A DNA stretch of 64,000 bases from Bacteroidota bacterium. GTDB lineage: Bacteria; Bacteroidota; Bacteroidia; 2-12-FULL-35-15. Below the pieces are notes generated by a model. That model did no database searches. It was not told where the DNA came from and was given only the letters and a program-made list of their open reading frames with translations. A program made the translations under genes and the position numbers. Positions 1 through 10,900 of this stretch are shown here, piece after piece. The stretch spans positions 124,001-188,000 of the forward strand of contig JAOQAE010000007.1 in NCBI GenBank assembly GCA_025963725.1, given 5' to 3'. Within the stretch, counting starts at the first letter, position 1, and each line of letters starts with the position of its first letter.

Positions 1-1364
1 TGGAGGACATCGACGTGATCGTTGCCACGATCGCATTCGGAATGGGCATCGACAAGCCGGATGTGCGCTTTGTGATCCACCACGACATTCCTAAATCGCT
101 CGAAGGATATTACCAGGAAACAGGCCGCGCAGGCCGCGATGGCGGAGAAGGAAACTGCCTCACCTTTTATGCCTACGACGACATCGTGAAGCTGGAAAAA
201 TTCATGAAGGGAAAACCTGTTGCAGAGCAGGAGATCGGCAAGCAATTGCTGCTCGAAACTGTTTCTTACGCGGAAACGTCCAGCTGCCGCAGGAAATTCC
301 TGCTGCACTATTTCGGCGAAGAATACGACGAGTCGGGATGTGGAGGAATGTGCGACAACTGCCGGAACCCGAAACAAAAGTTCGAAGGAATGGACGACAT
401 CGCACTTGCAATTGAAGCGGTGCTGGATGTAAAAGAGAAATTCAAAACAAAGGATGTGATCAACGTGCTGCTTGGCAATGTTACATCCACAACCAAATCA
501 TACAAGCACAATGAGCTGGAATGTTTCGGCAAAGGCGCTGAGGATGACAAAACCGAAAAATACTGGAATGCGGTGATCCGACAGGCATTGGTATCCGGCC
601 TTTTAGCGAAGGATATTGAAAACTACGGATTGCTGAAGGTGACCAAGGAAGGCAAAGCATATCTTGAAGAGCCTTACAGCATGATGGTTACCAAGGATCA
701 TGATTACGAGGGAAGCGAAGCCGACGATGATGAAGAAGGCGGCGGAAACGGAGGCAAAGGCGGATCAGGAGCTGATGAAATATTATTCTCTGCGCTGAAA
801 GACCTGCTGAAGCAAACGGCTAACAAGCTGAAGCTCCCTCCATACGTGATCTTCCAGGAAGTTTCCTTAGAGGAAATGGCGATCCAGTACCCGATCAAAA
901 TGGATGAGCTGGTGAACATCACCGGCGTAGGACAAGGGAAAGCGCAGAAGTTCGGCAAGCCCTTCCTCGACCTCATCTCTAAATATGTGGATGAGAATGA
1001 GATCGAACGTCCACTCGACATGGTGGTGAAATCCATCATTAATAAATCAGGATTAAAAGTGTATGTGATCCAGAACATTGACCGCAAGCTTCCGCTGGAA
1101 GACATTGCAAGCTCCAAAGGCCTTTCCCTGACCGACCTGATCACCGAGATCGAAAGCATTGTGCATTCGGGAACCAAGGTGAACATCAACTATTATATCA
1201 ATGATATTATAGATGAGGACAAGCAGGAAGAAGCTATGGAATACTTTAAGGAATCGGACAGCGATTCGGTAGCTACAGCGCTGAAAGAATTAGGTGAAGA
1301 TGAGTATACCGAAGAGGAAATCCGCCTGATGCGCATCAAATTCATGAGCGAGTTCGGCAATTAA
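1..1364 (+). CDS. recQ: ATP-dependent DNA helicase RecQ, C-terminal part (5' end outside window)
   Basis: The reading frame is already open at base 3, so the gene is cut by the window edge and the first ATPase domain is missing. What remains starts in the second RecA-like domain with the [11 protein letters not shown] segment and helicase motif VI ([10 protein letters not shown], about residues 34-43 counted from base 15). The RecQ zinc site follows, with Cys 91, 109, 113 and 116. A winged-helix RQC domain (about 125-225), an acidic and glycine-rich linker (about 228-256), an HRDC domain (about 258-340) and a C-terminal helical extension follow in order. RecQ unwinds DNA 3'-5' in recombination repair and fork restart in the cytoplasm. 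The stop is followed by a strong intrinsic terminator. Identity is secure from the motif order. Confidence 0.95.
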   Translation, partial: EDIDVIVATIAFGMGIDKPDVRFVIHHDIPKSLEGYYQETGRAGRDGGEGNCLTFYAYDDIVKLEKFMKGKPVAEQEIGKQLLLETVSYAETSSCRRKFLLHYFGEEYDESGCGGMCDNCRNPKQKFEGMDDIALAIEAVLDVKEKFKTKDVINVLLGNVTSTTKSYKHNELECFGKGAEDDKTEKYWNAVIRQALVSGLLAKDIENYGLLKVTKEGKAYLEEPYSMMVTKDHDYEGSEADDDEEGGGNGGKGGSGADEILFSALKDLLKQTANKLKLPPYVIFQEVSLEEMAIQYPIKMDELVNITGVGQGKAQKFGKPFLDLISKYVDENEIERPLDMVVKSIINKSGLKVYVIQNIDRKLPLEDIASSKGLSLTDLITEIESIVHSGTKVNINYYINDIIDEDKQEEAMEYFKESDSDSVATALKELGEDEYTEEEIRLMRIKFMSEFGN

Positions 1365-1383
1365 AAAATGGTTCAGTTTTCAT

Positions 1384-1416
1384 AAGCCTTCCGGGAATCC
1401 CGGGAGGCTTTTTTTT
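1384..1416 (+). terminator. Intrinsic terminator after recQ
   Basis: A 13-bp stem with one G-T pair (AAGCCTTCCGGGA / TCCCGGGAGGCTT) and almost no loop is followed by a run of T. It lies 20 bases after the recQ stop. Confidence 0.85.
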
Positions 1417-1444
1417 GCTTTTCTCCGGGATTATCTTATATTTG
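1415..1444 (+). promoter_or_regulatory. Bacteroidota-type promoter for the 1467 gene
   Basis: TTG at 1415-1417, a 19-base spacer and TATATTTG at 1437-1444 match the Bacteroidota housekeeping form TTG-N17-23-TAnnTTTG. The start codon is 22 bases downstream. The -33 box lies in the T-run of the recQ terminator. Confidence 0.65.
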
Positions 1445-1466
1445 GTATACTAAAAAACTCCGCGAC

Positions 1467-2801
1467 ATGAAAAGAATTTACTCGCTGCTTTTAGTGTTGA
1501 TCGTATTTACAACACAAAGCTCCAAAGCTCAGAACGATTGCTCCAGTCCTTACCTGTTCATGAGTAGTACCACCAGCGTGTATCCGCTGGTAACTTCCAT
1601 GTCTAATGCCGAATTTGGCAATGATTATGGATGCCTCTTCTCACAGTCGAATGTGACATGGCTGTACTTCGAGGTTTGTAACCCCGGATCGATCAGTATC
1701 ACGATTACCGGCTCCGGAAGCGGCAGCTCCGGAACAGACATTGATTTTGTGGCCTGGGGACCTTTATCTGCCTCAACCGACTGCGGACTTGATTCTTCGC
1801 AGGTAGTGGATTGCAGCATGTCGACGAGCTCTTCGGAAACTGCTGATTTCACGAGTGTTGTTGCAGGACAATATTATAAGATCATGATCAGCAATTTTTC
1901 CGGCATGCCAGGAACGGTGACGATAGCACAGACAGGGGGAAGCGGATCTACCTGCTCTACCGGCTGTTCCGCTGCTGTTGTAAGTCCACAACCGATCTGC
2001 CAGGTCACCAACGACGCGGTAGCCAATCACAATATCATTATCTGGGAAAAGGATACAACCTATACAGGGCCGTACCACATCCAGAAGGAAACGACCACTA
2101 TGGGAACTTACAGCACGATCGCAACTGTTCTTAACTCCGACACATCAGCATATGAAGACATCGGATCCAATCCTATGGTTCAATCCTTTAAATACCGGAT
2201 AGCAGTTTCTGACTCCTGCGGGAATATCTATAACGGGACGCCGCCGCACACAACCATCCACCTGCTGACCACCGCGGCATTTGCAACGGGCTACCCGCAG
2301 CTTTCCTGGAATCCATACGTGGGCTTCGGCTACAGCACCTATTTTATCTACCGCGGCAATTCTCCTGCAACGCTCGCGCTATACGATTCCATTTCCGCTT
2401 CTTTTACAACGTATACTGATGTAAACCCGGCTGCAGGCATGATCTATTACGCAGTGGCTGTATTTCCTCCATCACCCTGCCAGCCTTCACGTGCAATGAA
2501 CCATTACAGCCTTTCCAATGTAACGCCATTCCTTGCAACAGGTATCGCTGAAGGCCAGCTCGGTAATTTTATGATCAGTCCGAACCCTGCTGCAAACGAG
2601 CTGAATGTTGATTTCGGAAAGAACATCGGCACACTTGATATTTCGATCTGTGATGTAACCGGGAAACAGATCCTGGAAAGCAACTATTCAAATGTATCCG
2701 CTGCAAAGCTTGATGTGAGCTCACTCGCAAACGGCTATTACATTATCAGGCTCCGCAGCGACAAAGGCGTTGCACAGCGGAAGATCATCATCAGCAAGTA
2801 A
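1467..2801 (+). CDS. Secreted protein with T9SS type A sorting domain
   Basis: A 444-residue protein with a cleavable signal peptide (MKRIYSLLLVLIVFTTQSSKAQ). The N-terminal third (about 25-155) is Ser/Gly/Cys-rich and looks like a beta-sandwich. The middle (about 180-355) resembles two fibronectin III-like repeats. The last 80 residues are a T9SS type A sorting domain: an SPNPA motif, a DVTGKQIL strand, GYYIIRL and a basic KIIISK end. The family is exported to the periplasm by Sec, crosses the outer membrane by T9SS, loses the sorting domain and is then anchored or released. No enzyme motif is visible, so the role (adhesin or structural) is unknown. Confidence 0.85.
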   Translation: MKRIYSLLLVLIVFTTQSSKAQNDCSSPYLFMSSTTSVYPLVTSMSNAEFGNDYGCLFSQSNVTWLYFEVCNPGSISITITGSGSGSSGTDIDFVAWGPLSASTDCGLDSSQVVDCSMSTSSSETADFTSVVAGQYYKIMISNFSGMPGTVTIAQTGGSGSTCSTGCSAAVVSPQPICQVTNDAVANHNIIIWEKDTTYTGPYHIQKETTTMGTYSTIATVLNSDTSAYEDIGSNPMVQSFKYRIAVSDSCGNIYNGTPPHTTIHLLTTAAFATGYPQLSWNPYVGFGYSTYFIYRGNSPATLALYDSISASFTTYTDVNPAAGMIYYAVAVFPPSPCQPSRAMNHYSLSNVTPFLATGIAEGQLGNFMISPNPAANELNVDFGKNIGTLDISICDVTGKQILESNYSNVSAAKLDVSSLANGYYIIRLRSDKGVAQRKIIISK

Positions 2802-2821
2802 TAAGCATTGTTATCTATACG

Positions 2822-2849
2822 AAAGCCCCGCATCTCCGGGGCTTTTTTT
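2822..2849 (+). terminator. Intrinsic terminator after the T9SS cargo gene
   Basis: GCCCCG-catct-CGGGGC-type stem with a T7 run. It argues against the upstream start (2770) for the next gene, since that start would lie before this terminator. Confidence 0.85.
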
Positions 2850-2862
2850 ATCTTTAAGCCGT

Positions 2863-4296
2863 ATGAACGCTGCCGTAAAAATTGCCTGCCTGCTGATCGC
2901 CCTTGCATTGCTTGGCTATACGGTGCTGCGTGCCTGCAATGTGCCTTTTACGCACGATGAAAGCTACACCTACCTGTACTGCTCGCACGATTCGTTCATG
3001 GAGATCATTTCCAACCGTACTACGCAGGTATCTGCCAACAACCACATCCTCAACACGCTGTTCATGAAGCTCTGGCAGAACTCTACCGGCAGCTCCGAAA
3101 TTGCGCTGCGCATGCACAGCATTCTTGCGCATGCCGTGTACCTGCTGTTCACCTTCCTTTTGCTGAAAGACCTGCGTTCGGGCTTTGTGATCATAGCGGG
3201 ATTCCTGCTGCTGAACATCAATCCCTACCTGCTCGAATTCTTCTCGCTTGCACGCGGTTATGCGCTCGCCATTTCATTCATGCTTGTGAGCATGTATTAT
3301 TTTATCCGTTATCTCGAAGAGGAAAAAAACAGGCAGCTGTTGTACTGCATGATCACGGCCTCGCTTGCAGTGCTTTCAAATTTCGCACTGCTCAATTACC
3401 TCGCCGCAGTGCTTGTCATCCATCAGCTGGTGATCTGGCTGCGGTACCGCGATCTCAGAACAAATTTTCAAAAAAGTAGGATAGCTTTAATTACGGTGCT
3501 CCTGCTTAGCGTGATCTGCTACGAACCCATCAGGAAGCTTATCCGCTTCAACTGCATTGATTTTGGGGGAATGGAAGGAATCTGGGAAAACACAGTAGCC
3601 TCGCAGATCAATGTGTTCCTGTACGAGCAGCCTTATGATTTTACAGTGTTCCGGATCATTGATGCCATAGTGCTTGTTTCGGTAATTGCGTATGCAGCCC
3701 TGTTGCTTACAAAGCTCCTCCGGGGGAAAATGCAACGGCAGGACCGCAACGGTTTTTTCATATTCGGAGTGCTCCTGCTGATCCTTTTCTTCAATGCCCT
3801 GCAGCATTACCTGCTCGGAAGCCCCTATATTGTTGAGCGCTTTGCACTGTTCATCACGCCCCTGTATATGCTGGTGCTGGTGCACTTACTGAATGCATTG
3901 ACAGGGGAAAAGCTTGCATTGAAAGTTACAGCCTTTGTGCTGCTGATCACATTCACATCTGGCATGGGCCTTCATTTTTCAAAATGCGCCAACCTCAGCT
4001 ACGCCAGCAACTGGAACTTTGATGCCGATACAAAGAAGATGCTGCTCGACCTTGAAAAGGAAAAAGCAGTTTCGGGCAGGCAAAAAATAAAACTGGGAGT
4101 GACCTGGATCTTTGAGCCGGGAATTAATTTTTACCGTGAATCGAAAAAGCTTGACTGGCTGGAAACGGTAACAAGAGAGGACGTTTCAAACGAATTCGAC
4201 CTTTATTATATTGAGAAGGATGACCAGGCTAAAGTGCCGGCGGAAAAAAAGGCCATCCATGAATATCCCGCTTCGGAAAGCTTGCTGATGAAGTAA
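2863..4296 (+). CDS. Polytopic membrane glycosyltransferase, GT39/ArnT-like
   Basis: A 477-residue integral membrane protein. ATG 2863 is chosen because the open frame upstream runs through a terminator and encodes no membrane segment. After the first membrane helix comes PFTHDESYTYLY, with the acidic DE pair (about residues 32-33) in the first periplasmic loop that is typical of GT-C fold, polyprenyl-phosphate-sugar dependent transferases (ArnT, PMT). Roughly 10-12 hydrophobic helices follow, then a soluble C-terminal tail. These enzymes move a sugar from an undecaprenyl carrier to a lipid or protein on the periplasmic face. The substrate cannot be read from sequence. A second protein of this class lies at 4827-6260 on the other strand. 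Confidence 0.7.
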   Translation: MNAAVKIACLLIALALLGYTVLRACNVPFTHDESYTYLYCSHDSFMEIISNRTTQVSANNHILNTLFMKLWQNSTGSSEIALRMHSILAHAVYLLFTFLLLKDLRSGFVIIAGFLLLNINPYLLEFFSLARGYALAISFMLVSMYYFIRYLEEEKNRQLLYCMITASLAVLSNFALLNYLAAVLVIHQLVIWLRYRDLRTNFQKSRIALITVLLLSVICYEPIRKLIRFNCIDFGGMEGIWENTVASQINVFLYEQPYDFTVFRIIDAIVLVSVIAYAALLLTKLLRGKMQRQDRNGFFIFGVLLLILFFNALQHYLLGSPYIVERFALFITPLYMLVLVHLLNALTGEKLALKVTAFVLLITFTSGMGLHFSKCANLSYASNWNFDADTKKMLLDLEKEKAVSGRQKIKLGVTWIFEPGINFYRESKKLDWLETVTREDVSNEFDLYYIEKDDQAKVPAEKKAIHEYPASESLLMK

Positions 4297-4314
4297 CACT
4301 GCCTGAGATCGCTG

Positions 4315-4560
4315 TTAATACAGCGCTTCCAGGGATATATCATCTGCATACAGCGGCAAACGAGCCTCATCCAGCAGCTTGATCGAAATGATCTCTTTCT
4401 TATGTGAGTTATAAAACACTTCCACATAATAGGAATCTTCCACGAGGTACAACAGCAGGCAGTAATTCTTCACTTTAATGCTGCTTACAAATTCGCCTTT
4501 CCAGGTAATATCAACCTGCTGATCCATGGTCAATACCTCGAACTTTTCTCTTTTGTCCAT
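4315..4560 (-). CDS. Small uncharacterised protein
   Basis: An 81-residue, mildly acidic soluble protein without signal peptide or membrane segment. It has alternating hydrophobic and charged residues with several short beta-strand-like stretches (for example SYYVEVFYN). I do not recognise a family. It starts at ATG 4560, ends 18 bases from the convergent glycosyltransferase gene and lies downstream of the second glycosyltransferase on the same strand, 266 bases away. Codon use looks like that of its neighbours and no better frame overlaps it, so I consider it real. Confidence 0.65.
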   Translation of the reverse strand: MDKREKFEVLTMDQQVDITWKGEFVSSIKVKNYCLLLYLVEDSYYVEVFYNSHKKEIISIKLLDEARLPLYADDISLEALY

Positions 4561-4826
4561 TGTAATAAATTTGAGTTATTCCGGCATTTCCGTATCAAAA
4601 AAGTAAAGGCCGAAAATAGGTGTTTCTGTTTCTGTGTAAAACAAATATAAATGGAAAAAGCGTTTTTAAAAAGCCGACTTATTCACCATTTTTCAACACG
4701 TGTTCAAAGGATATGCCAGCAATACAAGCTTTTAGGATGTCTTCGGTTTTAATCTGCGAACCAGGGATATTAAGGGACGACCACGCAAAACGAGCCGATA
4801 CAAATTTTAAACCAGACACAGATCGC

Positions 4827-6260
4827 TTACAAGCATATTTCATACAGGTCGATCTCTTTTGTCAATTTGGAGCAAAGCCTGTAGTTCCCAGGCACTTTCC
4901 CGGCATACTCCTTCCGAACAAGAAAATACTTTTTCACGTTTTTCTCATCCAAGCTGATCCTGAAACTTCGCATCATATAAGCCTTCAGGTTCCAGTCATT
5001 GTACATCTCAACCGGAATGCTGATGACTTCGCCGGAAGGCACAAGACGGCCGATAGAATAAATATCCGACAGCAGCGCCTTATCCCGCTTAGGCTCTTTC
5101 AGCTGGCTAACGCTATATACTGTAGCAATAAGCAGCACCAGCGCCTGCGAGCTCCGGAACCATCTAAAACCCCGGGAAGACGTATCTGCCTCGCTAATCC
5201 AGTGGCTGATGCCCGGCGCTGTAAATATGGCGATGGCGAGTACAAAAAATGGCAATGCAGTGACGAGATAAAATCTCCGCTGTTCGAATGTGACCATTAG
5301 TGGTAATGAGCCGGAAAGCCCGACCAGCAGGAACCACAAGGCTGCCTGGCTATGCTTTTTCGTTAACGCAAGATCTTTCCCGGATATTTTTGTCAGCAGC
5401 AGAATGATACCGCTCAGCAGCAGCACAGGAAGCATCTCGTAAAAAAGCTTGAACAACAGCTCAAACCGGGAGTCGGTAGTTGGACGCACATTGTTAAACG
5501 TTTCAACTATCCGGCCATTGAAATACTTCAGAAAGCTTGTGTACACGTCGGGATCACCGGCGAGCAGAATGCAATAGATGCATACAGGAACTGCTAAGAG
5601 CACTAACGAATAAAGGATTGTTCTCTTAAATGAAATGCTCCGCGTAACAAGCCAGTAGATCCCTACAGAAACTAGCGGAAAGGCTCCCTGGATACCTTTT
5701 GTGAGTGTACTAAAAAAAATGAAAAGGCCCGCCAGTACCAGGTTTAATACTACTTTCTCATTCCTGAACAATGCACAGCACACATGATATACCGCCGCCG
5801 CAGTAAAAACAGCCATCAGTGTTTCCTCCACATGATTGGCATACGCCCAGAAACAAACGGGAATAATCGACCAGAACAAAACAGGCAGCCAACTGTTTAC
5901 GGCAACCTCCGGATGGTCGGAATAGATCATCCTCCAGAGCAAATGAATGTAAAAGGTAACCGCTCCGAAGCATAAAAAGCAAAACAGGCGCTCCACATAA
6001 GTGCCAGTGCCCAACACTTTATAGAATAAGGCAAGCAGTCCGAAATACAGCGGCGGCTGCTCATGGTACGAAGGCATGTTGGTTGTGGTGAAACAAGGAT
6101 CCCAAAAAGTGCCAATGCCTTCCGCAAGGTTCTTGCTTACGCTGATGTACATCATTCCATCCATGAAAATGCCATCCCGGAAGAGCTGCGATAAAGTGAA
6201 CAGGAAGATTAATGCGAAAGTGAGTAACCAGAAAGGTAGAGTTTTGAGCTTCTTGATCAT
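4827..6260 (-). CDS. Polytopic membrane glycosyltransferase, GT39-like
   Basis: A 477-residue protein with an N-terminal membrane helix followed by GIFMDGMMYISVSKNLAEG, which carries the first-loop acidic residue of the GT-C / dolichyl-phosphate-mannose transferase-like family. About ten further hydrophobic helices and a soluble C-terminal tail of about 80 residues follow. Predicted role: transfer of a sugar from a lipid carrier at the periplasmic face of the inner membrane. The gap of 266 bases to the small downstream gene shows no clear feature. It equals its neighbour at 2863 in length, but the sequences look only distantly related, so recent duplication is unlikely. Confidence 0.7.
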   Translation of the reverse strand: MIKKLKTLPFWLLTFALIFLFTLSQLFRDGIFMDGMMYISVSKNLAEGIGTFWDPCFTTTNMPSYHEQPPLYFGLLALFYKVLGTGTYVERLFCFLCFGAVTFYIHLLWRMIYSDHPEVAVNSWLPVLFWSIIPVCFWAYANHVEETLMAVFTAAAVYHVCCALFRNEKVVLNLVLAGLFIFFSTLTKGIQGAFPLVSVGIYWLVTRSISFKRTILYSLVLLAVPVCIYCILLAGDPDVYTSFLKYFNGRIVETFNNVRPTTDSRFELLFKLFYEMLPVLLLSGIILLLTKISGKDLALTKKHSQAALWFLLVGLSGSLPLMVTFEQRRFYLVTALPFFVLAIAIFTAPGISHWISEADTSSRGFRWFRSSQALVLLIATVYSVSQLKEPKRDKALLSDIYSIGRLVPSGEVISIPVEMYNDWNLKAYMMRSFRISLDEKNVKKYFLVRKEYAGKVPGNYRLCSKLTKEIDLYEICL

Positions 6261-6337
6261 GCGAGTGTTTATTCTTCAGACGCCGAAAGTTCCGAAAGGA
6301 TGCCTGGTTAAATTAAATCAGGAACCGCCATAAAAAC

Positions 6338-7531
6338 TTACACGGTTCCTAACTCATTCAGCGTAAGCCAGGCCATTAAGCCGGCACCGGTTTCCAGCGC
6401 ATTTTCATCGATGTCGAACGTGGCGGTATGCACGCCGCTGGTAATTCCTTTTGCTTTATTGCCTGTTCCAAGGCGGTAAAAGCAGGCCGGCAACCGCTGC
6501 GAGAAGAAGGCAAAATCCTCTGCGGTCATGCGCATCGGCAGCTCTTCTACATTCTCGCTGCCTACATATTTTTCAGCCGCCCGGCGGGCAGCATTGGTGG
6601 TTTGTTCATCATTCACTAAAAAAGGATAGCCTTTCGCCACCCTGAATTCGCAGCTCCCATTCATCTTCACCGCTATCTCACCTGCGATCCTTTTCATTTT
6701 CTCATGCGCTTCAGCCCTCCATTCTTCATTCATGGTGCGGAATGTTCCTTCTATCTTCACCTCATCGGGGATCACATTGGTGGCGCCAATGCCGGTGATC
6801 TTTCCAAATGCAAGCACTGTGGGAGCCGGCTGCTCTTTCACCATAAAGAAATCGTTCAGCTCCGTTAAGATCTTTGAGGCGATCAGCAGCGGGTTCACAT
6901 AATCATTCACCATGGCAGCATGGCCGCCTTTACCCTTTACAGTGAGATAGAGCTCGTCGGTGCTTGCCATGTACATTCCGCTCCGGAAACCTACTTTGCC
7001 TGTCTCCATGCTCGGAAAAACGTGTTGCCCGAAAATCCGCTGCGGAACAGGGTTTTCAAGCACACCTTCCTTTATCATGAGCGAAGCGCCACCGGGCAGC
7101 TTTTCTTCACCCGGCTGAAAGATCAGCTTCACCGTACCTTCAAATTCGCCCTTCAGCTCATTCAGGATCTTTGCGGTCCCAAGAAGTGAAGCGCTGTGCA
7201 CATCGTGTCCGCAGGCATGCATAAGGCCGGCATTCACCGATCTGTATTCGCAGTTGTTCATTTCAGTGATCGGAAGCGCATCCATATCGGCACGCAGCGC
7301 AACCACTTTTTTAGATGGGTTCTTTCCTTCGATGATCCCGACAATGCCTGTATTTACGATGCCGTCGCGGTACGGAATTCCGTATTCGATCAGCTTCGAC
7401 ACGATGCTTGCGGAAGTATTGTATTCCTCGAACGAGATCTCGGGATGTGCGTGAAGGTGCCTGCGGATGACGATCATCTCGGGCAGGTACTGCGCAGAAA
7501 GCGCTTTGATCTTTTTAATGAGCTGATCCAT
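6338..7531 (-). CDS. M20-family metallo-amidohydrolase (HipO/AmhX-like)
   Basis: A 397-residue cytoplasmic protein of normal family length. The metal-site motifs are all present: ALRADMDALP, MHACGHDVH, FQPGEE and a C-terminal MTAEDFAFF. A lid/dimerisation domain (about residues 180-295) interrupts the catalytic domain, as in N-acyl-amino-acid and hippurate hydrolases. The reaction is hydrolysis of an N-acyl or N-acetyl amide, releasing an amino acid; the exact substrate is open. It follows the TSUP gene by 8 bases and is probably the last gene of a three-gene operon starting at 11238. Confidence 0.9.
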   Translation of the reverse strand: MDQLIKKIKALSAQYLPEMIVIRRHLHAHPEISFEEYNTSASIVSKLIEYGIPYRDGIVNTGIVGIIEGKNPSKKVVALRADMDALPITEMNNCEYRSVNAGLMHACGHDVHSASLLGTAKILNELKGEFEGTVKLIFQPGEEKLPGGASLMIKEGVLENPVPQRIFGQHVFPSMETGKVGFRSGMYMASTDELYLTVKGKGGHAAMVNDYVNPLLIASKILTELNDFFMVKEQPAPTVLAFGKITGIGATNVIPDEVKIEGTFRTMNEEWRAEAHEKMKRIAGEIAVKMNGSCEFRVAKGYPFLVNDEQTTNAARRAAEKYVGSENVEELPMRMTAEDFAFFSQRLPACFYRLGTGNKAKGITSGVHTATFDIDENALETGAGLMAWLTLNELGTV

Positions 7532-7539
7532 ACGGGCTG

Positions 7540-7923
7540 CTATTTACCAAGGATCATTTTAAATGCCACAAGCAACAGCACCACTCCGAATATTTTCTTT
7601 ACCATATTCTGGTCGATGGCAATGGAGATCTTGGAGCCAATGAAGCCGCCGATCAGGAATGTGCTCGCAATGATGAGCGTGGAGCGCACATCCACAAAGC
7701 CGGCCTTGTAATAGTTCATTACGGCAAGGATCCCCACCGGAAGCAGCAGCACGGCAAGGGAAGTGCCCTGTGCCTGGTGCTGGCTCATTGCCATGAAATA
7801 AACCAATGCTGGAACAATTATAATTCCGCCTCCCACTCCTACCATACCGCTGAGAATGCCGGCCAGCAGGCCCACACTAAGCAAAATCATTATTGTTGTC
7901 ATATTTGAATACGAGTTTTTCAA
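7540..7923 (-). CDS. Half-size TSUP (TauE/SafE) membrane transporter
   Basis: A 127-residue protein with about four membrane helices. It carries the family signature GILSGMVGVGGGIIIVP near the N-terminus and GTSLAVLLLPVG shortly after. Full-length TSUP transporters have two such halves in about 250 residues; this gene encodes one half and would have to act as a dimer. Full-length relatives move sulfite, sulfonates or other small organic anions across the inner membrane. A later ATG at 7902 is possible. It sits 12 bases after the large outer-membrane protein gene and 8 before the amidohydrolase. Confidence 0.85.
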   Translation of the reverse strand: MKNSYSNMTTIMILLSVGLLAGILSGMVGVGGGIIIVPALVYFMAMSQHQAQGTSLAVLLLPVGILAVMNYYKAGFVDVRSTLIIASTFLIGGFIGSKISIAIDQNMVKKIFGVVLLLVAFKMILGK

Positions 7924-7935
7924 GAATGGATCTTT

Positions 7936-10900
7936 TTAAAAGTCGAGGCTCAGTGAAAGGTGCCAGATCGGTTTCAGCACGATGCCGTCCTGCACTCCCC
8001 AGGCCCTGTCGAGGCGGATGAAGTAGCCGAACAGGCGGCTCCTGATGCCCCAGCCGTAACCGCCTACAATTGGATTGTGCTGCGTTTTCAGCGTGATCTC
8101 CAGCGGATCCTGGTAAATGACCTGGGTGTTCAGCGAGTTCTTATCCGAGTATGGATTAGGCCCGGTCCATGCAGTTCCCACATCACCAAACACAATGATC
8201 TGGAAGTTCTGGATAAAATCGGCGCGGATCGGGCGCTTGTACAAATACTTGAAGATCGGGAAGCGAAGCTCGCTGTTGATCACCGCAAAGCTGTTCCCGT
8301 TGCGCACATTCTGGTAGAAGCCGCGCATGTTGGTTGCGAGCGTTTGGTAAGCATAATGCTGGTCGGTCGCAATATTGGTGGTATTATCGAACTTGGCGCC
8401 AAACCAGTTGTCAACGCCGCCCATGTAATAGATCAGCTTTTGCTTTCCGAACGACGTGCTGGCTGCAATGCGGTTGGCCCAGATCAGGTCGCGGTGGATC
8501 TTTTTGTAATATCTCCAGTCCATCCCCAGCACAAAGAAATCCGTTTCCGCCTTATCGATCTGGCGGTAATATTCTGCGAACAATTTTCCGCGAAGGCCAT
8601 TGTACAGGTTCAATCCGCGCTTGATGGTGTTGTCATACACATACTCCAGCTTTGCAGAGCCCCAGTTCTCATACTCGTTCGGCTTCTTCAGGTTGTTGAT
8701 GTCTGTTGCAAGAAAAACAGTCCTGTCGTTGCGGTAGGAAAGTGATCCGCGCAGGCTGGCCACTTCCGTAAAAGGATATTTCAGGATGTAGCGGATATCA
8801 TGCGTATGCACTTTCACAAGCGAACCGGCACCCGATACATTCAGCAGGCCCTGGCGGTGAACCACCACCTGCTTGTCGATATTTTTCATCCTGTTCTCGT
8901 AGCTGAGGAAAAACTCGTTGCTGTTGAAATCGCCGGAAAAGCGCATGCCGCCGGTGATCCGGTAATCTTCGAACAGGTCGCTCATCCCTATTTTGAAAAA
9001 AGCATTCAATCCCGGATTGAGATAGATCGGGCTTCCGCCGCCGGTAAATTTCTGGTAGGAGCTGTTGAGGAAAGAGTTGTCGAGCTGCGACACTACATAA
9101 TCAACCGAATAGTTTGTATTATAATTACGCTGCTTGCCGAGCACGAACTCGGCGGGCTTGTTTTGTGATGCGGTGGTATCCCCCGGGGCTTTTGATTCCG
9201 CTTTAGGCTGTTCTTTCACGGCCTTCGGCTTTTCATCCTGGAAGGTGTAATTGTTGATATCCACTTCGCTGCTGTCCTTCTTCTCCCTGATCTCGATCAC
9301 CGTTTTCACATCCTCTGCAGGCGGCGTATCGTTGATCGCCTTATTCTTCGCATCAGCTTCCACCTGCTCCTTTTTCTCGATCCTGTCGCGGTAATCGCGG
9401 TACGAAGTGTTTTTCAGCTCAAGCGGCGTTAAGGAAGCGGCGCTTGCGATGGGCGACACATACATTTTGTATTTACCGTTCTCAAATATGATCTCGGTGT
9501 ATTTGTTCGCCTTCACATTCACATCCTGTTGTAAAATGCTGCGTGAATAATTGGTGACCGGAAAGGTAGTGGTCACTGTTTTGTAATGCGCCGCTGTATC
9601 CACATACGCTATGGCGCTGTCGAAACGGGCAATGTAGCGGTTCCTGATCCCGTTCAGGTCGCTCAGGTAAGAGATGTGCGTGCTGTCATAATCCGAAGGA
9701 TACATCTCATCAATGCCCGGTGTGTTGGTGATGCGCTTCAGCACATGCGACTTCGTAACATTATCAAACACGAACAGATCCCGGTGCGGCTGCGGCTCTT
9801 CGTATTTTCGTTTTGTATCAAAGAACAAGGTATCCACCGGCCTGTTGGAAGCAAATACGATTTCTTTTGAGTTATGCACAAAGCGCGGACTGAGGTCATC
9901 ATAAATATCTTTTGTGATCTGGTCGTAGCCATTGGATGAAGCGGTAAAGATGAAGATATCCGTTTGTCCTTTCTGCACAGCCGACATTACAAACCTCTTT
10001 CCGTCATCGTTGTAAGCGTAATCAAGCACTTTTTCGAAGCCGAAAATATTACGCTGCGTTTTTTCCTTCGATTCCATATCGTAGGTGGTCATTACAATAA
10101 TGCCTTTCCGCTCTTCCATGTAAGTGAAGATCTTCCCGCTCGGATGCCATGCCAGCAGCGGGAAAGAGTAATCGTTGATGCGGTCGATCTTCACACCTGA
10201 TTTTAAGATGCGCTTCGATTTGTTCTTCTGCACATCGTACAGCCAGATCTTGTACTGACCCATTTCATTGGTAGTGTACAATATGTAATTTCCATCAGGG
10301 CTTACCTTGAGGTTGCTGTACACGCGGGATGCTTTTGGCTTTAGCAGGATGGGAGTTCCTGAAGGGAGCACCTTTGCTGCATCATTATCGCTGTATTTTT
10401 TCTGGTAGGTCTGGTAGCAATCGTTCCAAAGATTTTTTATGGAGATGCCCAACACAAAGAGCGAGGAGTTATCGATGTTGCGGCTCACCTTGGTCATGTA
10501 AAGCAGGTTGGAGATCACGGCTTCACCGTAATTGTCGGCAATATGCTTCCAGAGCGCATGGCCTGCATACACGGCATCGGCGCCTTCGAGGCGGTTGATG
10601 TTCTTGTACCTTCCGCTCATGATGCCATCCTTCACGCGGTTGTCGATATCGGAATTCCAGTCGGTCGATACATAATCAACCAGTCCTTTTGTATACCATT
10701 CGGGAAGGTTCAAAAGCGTGTTGTTCTTGAGCATCTCGCGCATGTTGCCTCCGTACATCATCTGGTCGATGAGCACTTCTGCAAGCCCGGCGCGGATCTG
10801 CGCATCCAGCTTCTGGTGGTCGCCTTCGTAATAAAGTATGATCTTGGAGCCTGCGATGCGTGTTACGCCGCCTGTATTGTACTGCTCTTCCGAAGAAAGC

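Noticed and set aside
2770-2862. Upstream ATG start for the glycosyltransferase gene
   Set aside because: It would begin inside the preceding gene and read through an intrinsic terminator; the membrane protein begins naturally at 2863.
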